DNA from: Deroplatys truncata
Taxonomy: Eukaryota; Arthropoda; Insecta; Mantodea; Mantidae
Assembly (NCBI GenBank): GCA_030765065.1
Contig: CM060982.1
Coordinates: forward strand, 15,063,630-15,127,629
Reading direction: 5' to 3'
Length of the DNA stretch: 64,000 nt
The notes beneath the pieces were generated by a model, which was given only the letters and a program-made list of their open reading frames with translations, was not told the origin of the DNA and made no database searches. Shown here one piece after another: positions 55,963 through 64,000 of the stretch. The position numbers and the translations under genes are program-made. Position 1 is the first letter of the stretch. Every line of letters begins with the position of its first letter.

Positions 55963-56065
55963 AGCTTCAGAATTAAAAATAACTTATTTTCGTTTACAAC
56001 TTTATATCTATTATCAGCTGTAAATTGATTTAACTGACTGCAATGCTTAGAAATTAAATTGATAT
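55963..56065 (-). pseudogene. BEL/Pao gag fragment beyond the hAT element
   Basis: The minus strand reads QFTADNRYKVVNENKLFLIL, which fits the BEL/Pao F..L....RYK.V....LC.NCL block that precedes the zinc knuckles. It ends at the hAT junction at 55963. The other side is truncated by SINEs at 56066. Confidence 0.6.
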
Positions 56066-56500
56066 TTATTTCTGACGCCTTCTAACTACTATGGTCCTTA
56101 GGTCCCATTCTATATTGGGCGTGAAAGACCGCAAATGTTGCTCAGTGACCCCTTCATCAGGCTTCAGGTTCTTTCTCCATGATCCAGTGGCACCATGCTA
56201 GCCTCTAGTTCCCGAGGTCGCGGGATCAAACCCGTCAGAATACGATAGATTTTTTCGGACGTAAAAATCCTTAGCATAGCCTCCTTCGGAAGGGAGTAAA
56301 GCCGGTGGTCCCGTATCGTAGATTTACGACACGTAAAAGAACCTCAAGCCTGATAAGGAGGGCTCTGAGCAAAATTTCCGGCCTTTCTCGCACAATACAG
56401 AATAGGACGCCAAGAACTCTGACAGTTAGGGAGCGCCCATAAATAAAACACAATTTAACTTTTAAGGTTCTTTTACGTGCCATAAATCTACAGCACGAGT
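56066..56500. repeat. SINE-A inserted in an opposite-strand SINE-A
   Basis: 56066-56175 is the inverted tail and body of one SINE-A (TTCTAACTACTATGGTCC, CCATTCTATATTGGGCGTG, CTTCATCAGGCTTCAGG). 56176-56460 is a nearly full plus-strand copy (ATCCAGTGGCACCATGC, TTTTTTCGGACGTAAAAATC, GAATAGGACGCCAAG, AATAAAACACAATTTAA). 56462-56500 resumes the inverted copy (GGTTCTTTTACGTGCCATAA). The first SINE is thus split by the second. Confidence 0.8.
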
Positions 56501-56504
56501 AGGG

Positions 56505-57830
56505 TATATAGGGGAGAGCTGGCGCAGTTTTTTGCGTTTATATGGGAAAGGATAGGGAAAACGGGGGGTATATGCGGTGGTTCACGGAGGAAAATGCGTT
56601 TATATGGGGAAGATAGGGACTACGATGATCGATGCTAGACCAAGTCATGGGTTGAAGGACTGGGGATGTGTTTTATATGAGAGATACGGGGAATACGAGG
56701 AGAAGTGTTGGACTAGATAGGGGTTGAGATATGGAATATGCATTTATATGGGAAAGATAAGGAAAACGTGAACAGAGGCTAGGATAGACAGATGCTGAAG
56801 CAGGGGGAATATGAACATATTTACAGGAGAGATAGGGGATACGTGGAGAGGTACTAGACTATTCAGGGTTTGAAGGGTAGAGTATGGCTTTTTATATGGA
56901 GAGACGAGGAAAACGAGGGTATATGCTAGGTTGAGAGAACCTTCAAGGAGGAAAAAATGCGTTTATATGGGAGAGATAGGGAAAACGAGGAGAGTTCTGA
57001 GGTAGAGCAGGGTCTGAAGGAGGGAGAGATATGCTTTATACGACAGAGATAGGGCATGCGAGGGGAGGTGCTAGTGCAGACAGAGGTTAAGGAGTACGGT
57101 ATACATTTATATGAGGAATATATGGAAAACGGGGGCAGGCGGTATGATAGACAGAAGCTGGGTCACTTTTGCGCTTATATGGGAAAGGATAGGGAAAACG
57201 AGGGTATATGCAACAGTTCAAGGAGGAAAATGCGTTTATAGGGGAGAGATAGGGAATACGAGGGCTGATGCTAGGCTAGTCAGATGCTAAAGGAGGGAGG
57301 GATACGCTTTATACGAGAGAGGTAGGGAATACAAGGAAAGATGTTATACTAAACAGGACTTGAAGGATAGAATATGGCGTTTTATATGAGCGAGAAGTGA
57401 ACCGAGGAGAGGTATTAGGCTAGGAGTTTTGAATGATAGAGTAGGCGTTTATATGCGAGAGATAGGGAATACGAGGAGAAGCGCTAGGCTAGACAGGGTT
57501 GAAGTAGGGAATGCGTCTTATATGAGAGAGGTGGGGGAATATGAGGAGAAGTGTTAGGCTAGACAGGAAGGTCTGAATGATAGAGTATGCGTTTATATGG
57601 GAAAGATAGGGAAAACGAAGGTAGGTGCTAGGTTGAGAGAGTCTTCAAGGAGGAAAATGCATCTATATGAGAGCGGTAGGGTATACGAGGAGAGGTGCTA
57701 GTAGATATGGTTTGAGGAGCAGAGTATACGTTTATATGGGAGAAATATGGAAAACGGGAGAGATACAAGGATAGACAGGGTTTGAAGGAGAAGGAATGTA
57801 GGTTTATACGGTAATATAGAGAGTAATTCG
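56505..57830 (+). repeat. ~72 bp minisatellite, about 17-18 units, diverged
   Basis: The repeating unit contains TGCGTTTATATGGGAGAGAT then AGGGAAAACGAGGAGAGGTG then CTAGGCTAGACAGG and GTTTGAAGGAGGGA. Units differ in length (about 66-78) and many point changes are seen. No coding frame spans it. The array starts right after the SINE cluster. Confidence 0.85.
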
Positions 57831-58130
57831 ATTATAAAACTTTTATCATCCAGCGTTACAACACTTTTATATACTTTTTTCTAAACCTTACAAACTTTTT
57901 ATATGTTAAAGAGTAGTGTGCGAGACGGAGAGGGACAAACTGTATATCGTTTCACAGTGAAGTATACGTCCTAACCTATTACCACCACCTTGTTTGCCCT
58001 GGATCTTCTCATTGTCTATTCATTCCTATCATCATCTAACGTAACCACGTAACAAGACGTAACACAACGTAACATAACAGCATGACAAGACGTTACACTA
58101 CGTAACATAAGCACGTAACCACGTGTCAAG
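57831..58130. other. Spacer with short GTAAC-type repeats
   Basis: From about 58035 the sequence has irregular CACGTAACAAGACGTAACA motifs, which look like the forerunner of the 21 bp array that follows. The first 200 bases show nothing. Confidence 0.6.
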
Positions 58131-58134
58131 ACGT

Positions 58135-59428
58135 AACACCACGTAACAAAGGAATCACGCTATGTAACAAAGGAATCACGCTATGTAACAAAGGAATCAC
58201 GCTATGTAACAAAGGAATCACGCTATGTAACAAGCTCATCACGCTATGTAACAAACTGATCACGCTATGTAACAAAGGAATCAAGCTATGTAACAAGCTC
58301 AACACGCTATGTAACAAAGGAATCACGCTATGTAACAAAGGAATCACGCTATGTAACAAAAGGAATCACGCTATGTAACAAACTGATCACGCTATGTAAC
58401 AAAGGAATCACGCTATGTAACAAAGGAATCACGCTATGTAACAAACTGATCACGCTATGTAACAAAGGAATCACGCTATGTAACAAAGGGATCACGCTAT
58501 GTAACAAAGTGATCACGCTATGTAACAAGCTCATCACGCTATGTAACAAAAGAATCACGCTATGTAACAAAGGAATCACGCTATGTAACAAAGGAATCAC
58601 GCTATGTAACAAACTGATCAGGCTATGTAACAAAGGAATCACGCTATGTAACAAAGGGATCACGCTATGTAACAAAGGAATCACGCTATGTAACAAAGGA
58701 ATCACGCTATGTAACAAGCTCATCACGCTATGTAACAAAGGGATCACGCTATGTAACAAAGGAATCACGCTATATAACAAAGGAATCACGCTATGTAACA
58801 ATGGAATCATGCTATGTAACAACCTGTTCGCGCTATGTAACAAAGGAATCACGCTATGTAACAAAGGAATCACGCTATGTAACAAACAGATCACGCTATG
58901 TAACAAGCTTTTCACGCTATGTAACAAAGGAATCACGCTATGTAACAAAGGAATCACGCTATGTAACAAAGGAATCACGCTATGTAACAAACTGATCAGG
59001 CTATGTAACAAAGGAATCGCGCTATGTAACAAAGGAATCGTGCTATGTAACAAAGGAATCACGCTATGTAACAAAGGAATCACGCTATGTAACAAGCTCA
59101 TCACGCTATGTAACAAAGGAATCACGCTATGTAACAAAGGAATCACGCTATGTAACAAAGGAATCACGCTATGTAACAAACAGATCACGCTATGTAACAA
59201 GCTTTTCACGCTATGTAACAAACTGATCACGCTATGTAACAAAGGAATCAGGCTATGTAACAAACGAATCACGCTATGTAACAAAGGGATCACGCTATGT
59301 AACAAAGGAATCACGCTATGTAACAAAGGAATCACGTTATGTAACAAAGGGATCACGCTATGTAACAAACAGGTCACGCTATGTAACAAAGGAATCACGC
59401 TATGTAACAAGCTCATCACGTGTATTAA
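58135..59428 (+). repeat. 21 bp satellite array, about 61 units
   Basis: The unit is AAAGGAATCACGCTATGTAAC in near-perfect tandem. Variants replace the AAAGGAATC part (AAACTGATC, AAGCTCATC, AAACAGATC, AAGCTTTTC). The period is a multiple of three with no stops in several frames, producing long repetitive open frames on both strands (363 codons minus, 311 codons plus). One extra A near 58360 is the only clear length change and splits the minus frame. Variant units recur in larger blocks (see findings). Confidence 0.95.
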
Positions 59429-59857
59429 CCCCCCAGCCATATAACCTCAAGTCCAGAGACAGGATGTTTATGACGTCACACCCAGAGACAGGATGTCTGG
59501 CAGCATCAAACACGTTTAAACCCGTCTCATAACTACCTGCTTATGATGTCACACCAGCAAGAGAAGTATTCCCTCACGCTCATTCAGACATATATTTCAA
59601 ATTCAAGTCTATCACCACTACCACCACCATCACCACCTATTGTACCAAGGTTAATTCAAGCTGTATTATCACAATACTTAAAAGTAAAAGCTTAAAAGGT
59701 AACGTAGAAGATTTTTCCCTTATTTACTTAATTATTTCATGTTTTCATTCCCTTTTCAATTCTTCCTTTCCAACTTCCCACAGAAAGACTATTACATTTC
59801 GCTGCAATCACGAGAAAAGCAAACGCTCATTCAGACATATATTTCAAATTCAAAGCC

Positions 59858-59950
59858 TACCACCACCACCACCACCACCACCACCACCACCACCGCCACC
59901 ACCACCACCACCACCACCACCACCACCACCACACCACCATCACCACCACC
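59858..59950 (+). repeat. (CAC)n microsatellite, first unit
   Basis: A near-pure CAC triplet run with one GCC interruption. Similar runs are in units two and three (60181-60270 and 60496-60590). Confidence 0.9.
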
Positions 59951-60180
59951 ACCATTACCTATTGTACGAAGGTTAATTCCAGGTGTATTATCACAATTCT
60001 TAAAGTAAAAGCTTAAAAGGTAACGTAGAAGATTTCCCCCCTTATTTACTTAATTATTTCATGTTTTTATTCCCTTTTCAATTCCTCTTTTCCATCTTCC
60101 CACAGAAAGACCATTACATTTCGCTGCAACCACGAGAAAAGCAAACGCTCATTCAGACATATATTTCAAATTCAAAGCCT

Positions 60181-60270
60181 ACCACCACCACCACCACCAC
60201 CACCACCACCACCACCACCACCACACCACCACCACACCACCACCACCACCACCATCACCACCACCACCAT
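60181..60270 (+). repeat. (CAC)n microsatellite, second unit
   Basis: A CAC triplet run with ACACCACC interruptions. Confidence 0.9.
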
Positions 60271-60495
60271 TACCTATTGTACGAAGGTTAATTCCAGCTG
60301 TATTATCACAATTCTTAAAGTAAAAGCTTAAAAGGTAACGTAGAAGATTTCCCCCCTTATTTACTTAATTATTTCATGTTTTTATTCCCTTTTCAATTCT
60401 TCCTTTCCATCTTCCCACAGAAAGACCATTACATTTCGCTGCAATCACGAGAAAAGCAAACGCTCATTCAGACATATATTTCAAATTCAAAGCCT

Positions 60496-60590
60496 ACCAC
60501 CACCACCACCACCACCACCACCACCACCACCACCACCACCACCACCACCACCACCACCACCACCACCACACCACCATCACCACCACCACC
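60496..60590 (+). repeat. (CAC)n microsatellite, third unit
   Basis: The longest near-pure CAC triplet run of the three. Confidence 0.9.
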
Positions 60591-60870
60591 ATTACCTATT
60601 GTACGAAGGTTAATTCCAGCTGTATTATCACAATTCTTAAAGTAAAAGCTTAAAAGGTAACGTAGAAGATTTTCCCCATTATTTACTTAATTATTTCATG
60701 TTTTTATTCCCTTTTCAATTCTTCCTTTCCATCTTCTCACAGAAAGACCATTACATTTCACGACAATCATGAGAAAAGCAATTTTTCCAGAGTTACACAG
60801 ATTCTAAGCTTCTAGAATCGAACTCGGTAATACTTTTAATAGATGTGTTTTAGCTCCCCAATATCAGCAT

Positions 60871-61218
60871 CTACCATTTAATCTTTACTTCACATCGTAT
60901 AAAATACGATTTCAAACGTCCATGGAATGAAGTTTCATATTCTTTCATGTCACACTCCTCCATCGTAGATAACAACTCATGCTTTGTCGGCTCTAATCTA
61001 CGTTTCTTCTCAGGTCTGTTTATTTCACACGCATCTTCGTGTCGACGACCCTTATAACTGTCTTTGAAAGCTACGTTACAATATTTACACTTGAAGAGTT
61101 TTTTACAACGTAGCTCATGTCGTCTTTTATTATATCCACGGAGGAACTTCTTACAGCATTTACCACAAGAATATCCGGAGACACTAGGAATGATATCCTT
61201 ATACGAGGACTTATTCAT
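60871..61218 (-). CDS. Double C2HC zinc-finger exon, intact; resembles the amino terminus of Polinton/adintovirus-type polymerase proteins
   Basis: ATG at 61218 opens 115 codons. Two fingers: CGKCCKKFLRGYNKRRHELR-C (C-X2-C-X12-H-X3-C) at about residues 18-38, and CKYCNVAFKDSYKGRRHEDA-C at 44-64. A basic nuclear-type KKRRLEP follows, then EYETSFHGRLKSYFI. In arthropod Polinton-type polymerase ORFs, as I remember them, fingers like these are followed by an E-S-(A/F)-x-G-R-(I/L)-K-(T/S)-Y block and then the polymerase. Here only the start remains. Near the 3' end the minus strand reads CGATGTGAAGTAAAGATT, a possible 5' splice donor (AA|GTAAAG); the last five codons already belong to the flanking repeat. 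A TATA promoter lies upstream. Confidence 0.6.
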   Translation of the reverse strand: MNKSSYKDIIPSVSGYSCGKCCKKFLRGYNKRRHELRCKKLFKCKYCNVAFKDSYKGRRHEDACEINRPEKKRRLEPTKHELLSTMEECDMKEYETSFHGRLKSYFIRCEVKIKW

Positions 61219-61339
61219 TTTTCTTCTTGATATAATAAGGTATTTACCTTTCTTCTAGGAAATGTACTCTTCTTCACATTGATAACACTTTAGATTATTT
61301 TCTGAGAGAACAGCGATGTTAACACCTCAGAGATGATCA

Positions 61340-61385
61340 ACAGAATGAATTTCAATACTCAAGTTCGCTCTATTTATAGAGAAGC
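61340..61385 (-). promoter_or_regulatory. Core promoter of the zinc-finger exon
   Basis: The reverse complement has TATAAATA (61371-61378) in CTCTATAAATAGAGCG and, about 31 bases downstream, an initiator-like TTCATTC (about 61345). This spacing is standard for RNA polymerase II. It would give a leader of about 126 bases before the ATG at 61218. Confidence 0.55.
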
Positions 61386-61636
61386 ACGAACCTTTTTAAT
61401 CAATTATATCCTGATTATTAATACTAAAAACGGTGATGAAGCGTGTAAGCTCCTATATATTTCAATTCGTGTTACACTGATGTTCGAGCGTCTCCGTATA
61501 GCTTCGTATGTTTAGAGAGAAAGTGTAAAGTATTGTGAAGATGTTATGTATTGTTCGGCTATAATCGTACAGATTCGGAGAGCTTGACTGGTGAAGGTGA
61601 TGAACGATCCGTCAACCGAGCAGGAGGCAAGCAGCC
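61386..61636. other. Region upstream of the promoter, no recognised gene
   Basis: A short plus-strand open frame (61333-61515) overlaps the promoter and is not recognised. Confidence 0.4.
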
Positions 61637-62125
61637 CAAGTCTAGAGACAGGATGTTTATGACGTCACGCCCAGAGACAGGATGTCTGGCAGCATCAAAC
61701 ACGTTTAAAATCGACTCATAACTACCTGCTTATGCTGTCACACCAGCAAGAGAAGTATTCCCACACGCTCATTCAGACATATATTTGAAATTCAAGCCCG
61801 CCACCACCATCACCACCTATTGTACCAAGGTTAATTCAAGCTGTATTATCACAATACTTAAAAGTAAAAGCTTAAAAGGAAACCTAGAAGATTTCCCCCC
61901 TTATTTACTTAATTATTTCATGTTTTTATTCCCTTTTCAATTCTTCCTTTCCATCTTCTCACAGAAAGACCATTACATTTCACTACAATCATGAGAAAAG
62001 CAATTTTTCCAGAGTTACAGAGATTCTAAGCTTCTAGAATCGAACTCGGTAATACTTTTAATAAATGTGTTTTAGTAATTTAGCTTCCCCGCATCAGCAT
62101 CTACCATTTAATCTTTACTCGAACC
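61637..62125 (+). repeat. Segmental duplication, short copy with one unit
   Basis: It matches 59445-60890: AGTCTAGAGACAGGATGTTT, GGATGTCTGGCAGCATCAAA, ACCAGCAAGAGAAGTATTCC, the ~315 bp unit with a short CCACCACCATCACC core, and the end TTCTAGAATCGAACTCGG through ATCTACCATTTAATCTTTAC. The copies diverge right after that point, at the zinc-finger exon border. Confidence 0.85.
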
Positions 62126-63146
62126 TGATAGGATTCATAGGCTTGAAGATATATGAAATCACCCCTTCGGGATTCGATCTGAGTACTTTAAAGTTGTTAT
62201 TGTCATGAAAACGATATTTATGGACTAGATACTCTGTTTACGTTTACCTTGACATGTCTATCTAAATTAAATTACGAGTTATTAAATGTTTGCAAGTAAA
62301 TTTCATTGAATCGGTATTCGAACCCTGAACACCAGGAACAAAATAATTTATAATATTAGCCTGACATGTTAAACAAAGCTGTATGCAGTTACATCATCGA
62401 TCTAAGTGATATATTCTAGTGTACAGAGGAAAATTAAGGAAGTCATTAAAAAATCGGGATTCGAACTAGAGACAACTGATACAGTAAAAACAGACCTCAT
62501 TAGTACTCATCATGCTTAAGCATGTTAACTTTCACCATATGACGTCACAGTCGGGGACAGTTTGACTGTCGCAGCCATGTCAGGAAATGCATATTTTAGT
62601 CATCTCATATTTTAGAGTCATATACAGAAACCAGGCAAAACCATGAAAAATATGTCAGAGTGAACAACCATCGACAATCGAACGAGGGAAACCATCATAT
62701 TACTCTAGGAGCATAAAGTGCAACTGAAAGAAAATCGTGATAGCTGAGAAACCACTCCAGCATTCGCCTACAGACCAGAGGAAACTATGAAAAAAATCAA
62801 AGGGCCGAGCGAGTGGCTGATAGAGTGGGCGACCAACAGGAAATCAAGCAAAAGGTCTCTAGAGACAAAAAAGATGCAATTGAAATGGAATCATGATAGC
62901 AAATGCCGCTACAGCATTAGGTAGCAGACCGGCGAAAATCATGAGAAACGCAAGGTCAGAGTAAACAATTGATTGAAATCTAACCCCTGAACCCTAGAAA
63001 TTCACGACAACTGAAAACGAAACCCAGATGTAAAGGAAATTTTGTACACCCTTGACGAAAAAACCCCGTCCGCTGGGGAAAGTAACCTTTAAGTATACAA
63101 TTGACGTCAGTCATACCGATAAGGGATGGTTTGAAAGGCTTCCTAA
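62126..63146. other. AT-rich sequence with scattered tRNA-like B-box motifs
   Basis: Inverse B-box motifs such as GGTATTCGAACCCTGAACACC-like sequence at about 62312-62330 and GGGATTCGAACTAGAG at about 62456-62472, plus GGCCGAGCGAGTGGCTGA (A-box-like, plus strand) at 62802, suggest decayed tRNA-derived SINEs. No gene is recognised. Confidence 0.4.
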
Positions 63147-63494
63147 TTGCTCTACGCAAGTCACCCGAGCAAACACAGGAAATTCCTAAACCAGACAATT
63201 ACAAGCCTGCTAAAACATTTTTTCCTACAATATGTAATTTTATTTCTACATGAAGATTATTCCAGAAGTTTCATATCTCTTATTTCTTTCAATAAAATAT
63301 CGAATATGTCTCTAGCGCCAGGAGAACAAATTAAACGGAGGGAAGCGATATTTTCTTTTTACGCTGAAATTATAATTAAACGCATAGCGTTCTTGCAGGA
63401 AAACACTGCCCATATAGATTATAGTAATGGACTCTGTTTAAAAACATGTATTTTTCACGCGTGGTGTATAGATTGTCTCAGTAAGCATTCGTGA
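63147..63494 (+). CDS. Unrecognised ORF (up to 115 codons; ATG-started core of 62 residues at 63307)
   Basis: An in-frame ATG at 63307 begins MSLAPGEQIKRREAIFSFYA and continues with FLQENTAHIDYSNGLCLKTC, ending before the TGA at 63492-63494. The mixture of charged and aromatic residues is less biased than most chance frames here, but I recognise no family. A second frame follows directly (63491-63793) and includes the (GA)n tract. Coding status is uncertain. Confidence 0.25.
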   Translation: MLYASHPSKHRKFLNQTITSLLKHFFLQYVILFLHEDYSRSFISLISFNKISNMSLAPGEQIKRREAIFSFYAEIIIKRIAFLQENTAHIDYSNGLCLKTCIFHAWCIDCLSKHS

Positions 63495-63614
63495 CTATTA
63501 CAATTATCGCCAAGTATTATTTTACAAAAAGATTGGCTTATTCTCTTAGTAAACATAGGATGAAATCGTTTTTTAAACAACTCTCCATTCGAGAGATATT
63601 TTTTGATTATTCCA

Positions 63615-63648
<34 letters not shown>

Positions 63649-64000
63649 GGAGAGAGAGATCGAGTCATATTTGTTTAAAAAAGCTTTTTTTTTTCATTCA
63701 CAGGAAATCTTCGAGAAAATTCGAGGAATTATTCAGTTGTACACCCATGCTAAAATAGTTTGTATACCCTTTGAAGAATGTTTACCTGGCTAGCGGAGTC
63801 TTGGAAATACCTCTGTCGACAGGCTGTCGCCCGCACGGTATCTTGGACATTTATACATTAGGGAGACTATTGTGCTTTAAAATGGGATAGCTATGTTTTA
63901 AGCTTTCCACAACAAATTTTTTCCCGATAATTAATATAATTCTACATGAAGAATATTAATGATTAAGTTTTCAATTAAACGTATACTGTATTGATTCTGT
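63495..64000. other. AT-rich end of window with (GA)n tract
   Basis: A 100-codon open frame (63491-63793) is interrupted in character by an Arg-Glu run coded by the microsatellite. Nothing else is recognised to the end. Confidence 0.4.
63616..63659 (+). repeat. (AG)n microsatellite
   Basis: About 15 AG units, an ATAGGG interruption, then a further short AG run. Confidence 0.95.

Larger units (their letters stand above)
40240..56065 (-). mobile_element. Decayed BEL/Pao LTR retrotransposon carrying at least four later insertions
   Basis: On the minus strand, BEL/Pao coding relics appear in order from about 56.06 kb (gag) through protease (53.33-53.03 and 45.60-45.35 kb), polymerase (45.26-43.79 kb), the RNase H to integrase linker (42.66-42.37 kb) and the integrase end (41.25-40.99 kb). 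Interruptions are a hAT element (53406-55962), a LINE (45599-53015, carrying piggyBac), an unidentified ~1.1 kb segment (42665-43785) and a SINE (41261-41559). Frames are broken throughout. The 3' LTR is probably the repeat-rich block around 40.3-40.7 kb; the 5' LTR was not found. Confidence 0.8.
59445..60890 (+). repeat. Segmental duplication, expanded copy with three ~315 bp units
   Basis: It begins AGTCCAGAGACAGGATGTTT, as does 61637. Units of about 315 bp, each with TTTATTCCCTTTTCAATTC, ACAGAAAGACCATTACATTT, a (CAC)n core and GTACGAAGGTTAATTCCAGC, start near 59730, 60055 and 60370, with a partial fourth from 60695. The other copy (61637-62125) has only one such unit. Open frames of about 76-89 codons in each unit encode long Thr or His runs and are artefacts of the (CAC)n tract. 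Confidence 0.85.

Noticed and set aside
58135..59428. Possible CRISPR array
   Set aside because: Repeats are head-to-tail 21 bp units with no unique spacers, and the window is eukaryotic.
58349..59440. Open frame of 363 codons on the minus strand (LLHSVIP repeats) and its 311-codon plus-strand partner (ITLCNKG repeats)
   Set aside because: Both are translations of the 21 bp satellite, whose period is a multiple of three. No start context, unique sequence or domain supports a gene.
59739..60645. Three similar ORFs of 76-89 codons with long Thr or His runs
   Set aside because: They are the same ~315 bp repeat unit translated through (CAC)n tracts, not a protein family.

Overview
This is a eukaryotic, almost certainly arthropod (most likely insect) intergenic window, AT-rich and built from transposable elements of many ages. 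There are no bacterial operons, ribosome binding sites or rRNA genes. The clues are arthropod-type elements (BEL/Pao, Ty3/gypsy, I-clade LINE, Tc1/mariner, piggyBac, hAT), several tRNA-derived SINE families, and large satellite/minisatellite arrays. The density of nested insertions suggests a large, repeat-rich insect genome; I cannot name the species. Most coding sequence here is broken. The only long intact gene is the 1,524-residue gag-pol of one young gypsy element.

Layout. 1-4.9 kb: decayed gypsy element on the minus strand, split by a decayed 1.3 kb Tc1/mariner element (1994-3286, TA duplicated). 5-12 kb: AT-rich sequence with tRNA-like SINE heads, a gag-like coiled-coil relic, a cluster of direct and inverted ~0.5 kb repeats (8.1-10.4 kb) and an LTR/promoter-like GC-rich patch. 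11.8-12.2 kb: an unidentified open exon-like segment. 12.8-15.7 kb: two LINE relics on opposite strands. 15.9-17.5 kb: a ~130 bp tandem array with an inverted counterpart and a SINE. 18.0-21.0 kb plus 29.8-30.0 kb: a decayed protein-primed type B DNA polymerase gene of the Polinton/Maverick/adintovirus type, split by a young complete gypsy element (20983-29815) with two 490 bp LTRs that look identical by eye, a 4 bp ATAT duplication and an intact gag-pol.

30.4-38.6 kb: a large inverted repeat, two ~2.0 kb arms around a ~4.1 kb centre. The centre holds a broken C2HC zinc-finger gene with an internal coding duplication and an exon-like small ORF that resembles a small protein seen with such polymerase elements. 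40.2-56.1 kb: a decayed BEL/Pao element (minus strand) that received at least four insertions: a SINE, an unidentified ~1.1 kb segment, a full-length I-like LINE with a perfect 16 bp target duplication (itself carrying a piggyBac), and a hAT element. 56.07-56.5 kb: a SINE inserted into a SINE. 56.5-57.8 kb: a ~72 bp minisatellite. 58.1-59.4 kb: a 21 bp satellite whose period, a multiple of three, creates long artefactual ORFs on both strands. 59.4-62.1 kb: a duplicated segment expanded by ~315 bp units with (CAC)n cores, flanking an intact double C2HC zinc-finger exon with a TATA promoter. 62-64 kb: AT-rich, with tRNA-like motifs, two unrecognised ORFs and a (GA)n tract.

The most interesting thread is that three loci (18-30, 33-35 and 61 kb) carry pieces of what look like Polinton/adintovirus-type elements: polymerase, a zinc-finger amino-terminal exon with promoter, and a small accessory ORF. 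Homology calls were made by eye from motifs, and boundaries are approximate unless a target duplication is stated.
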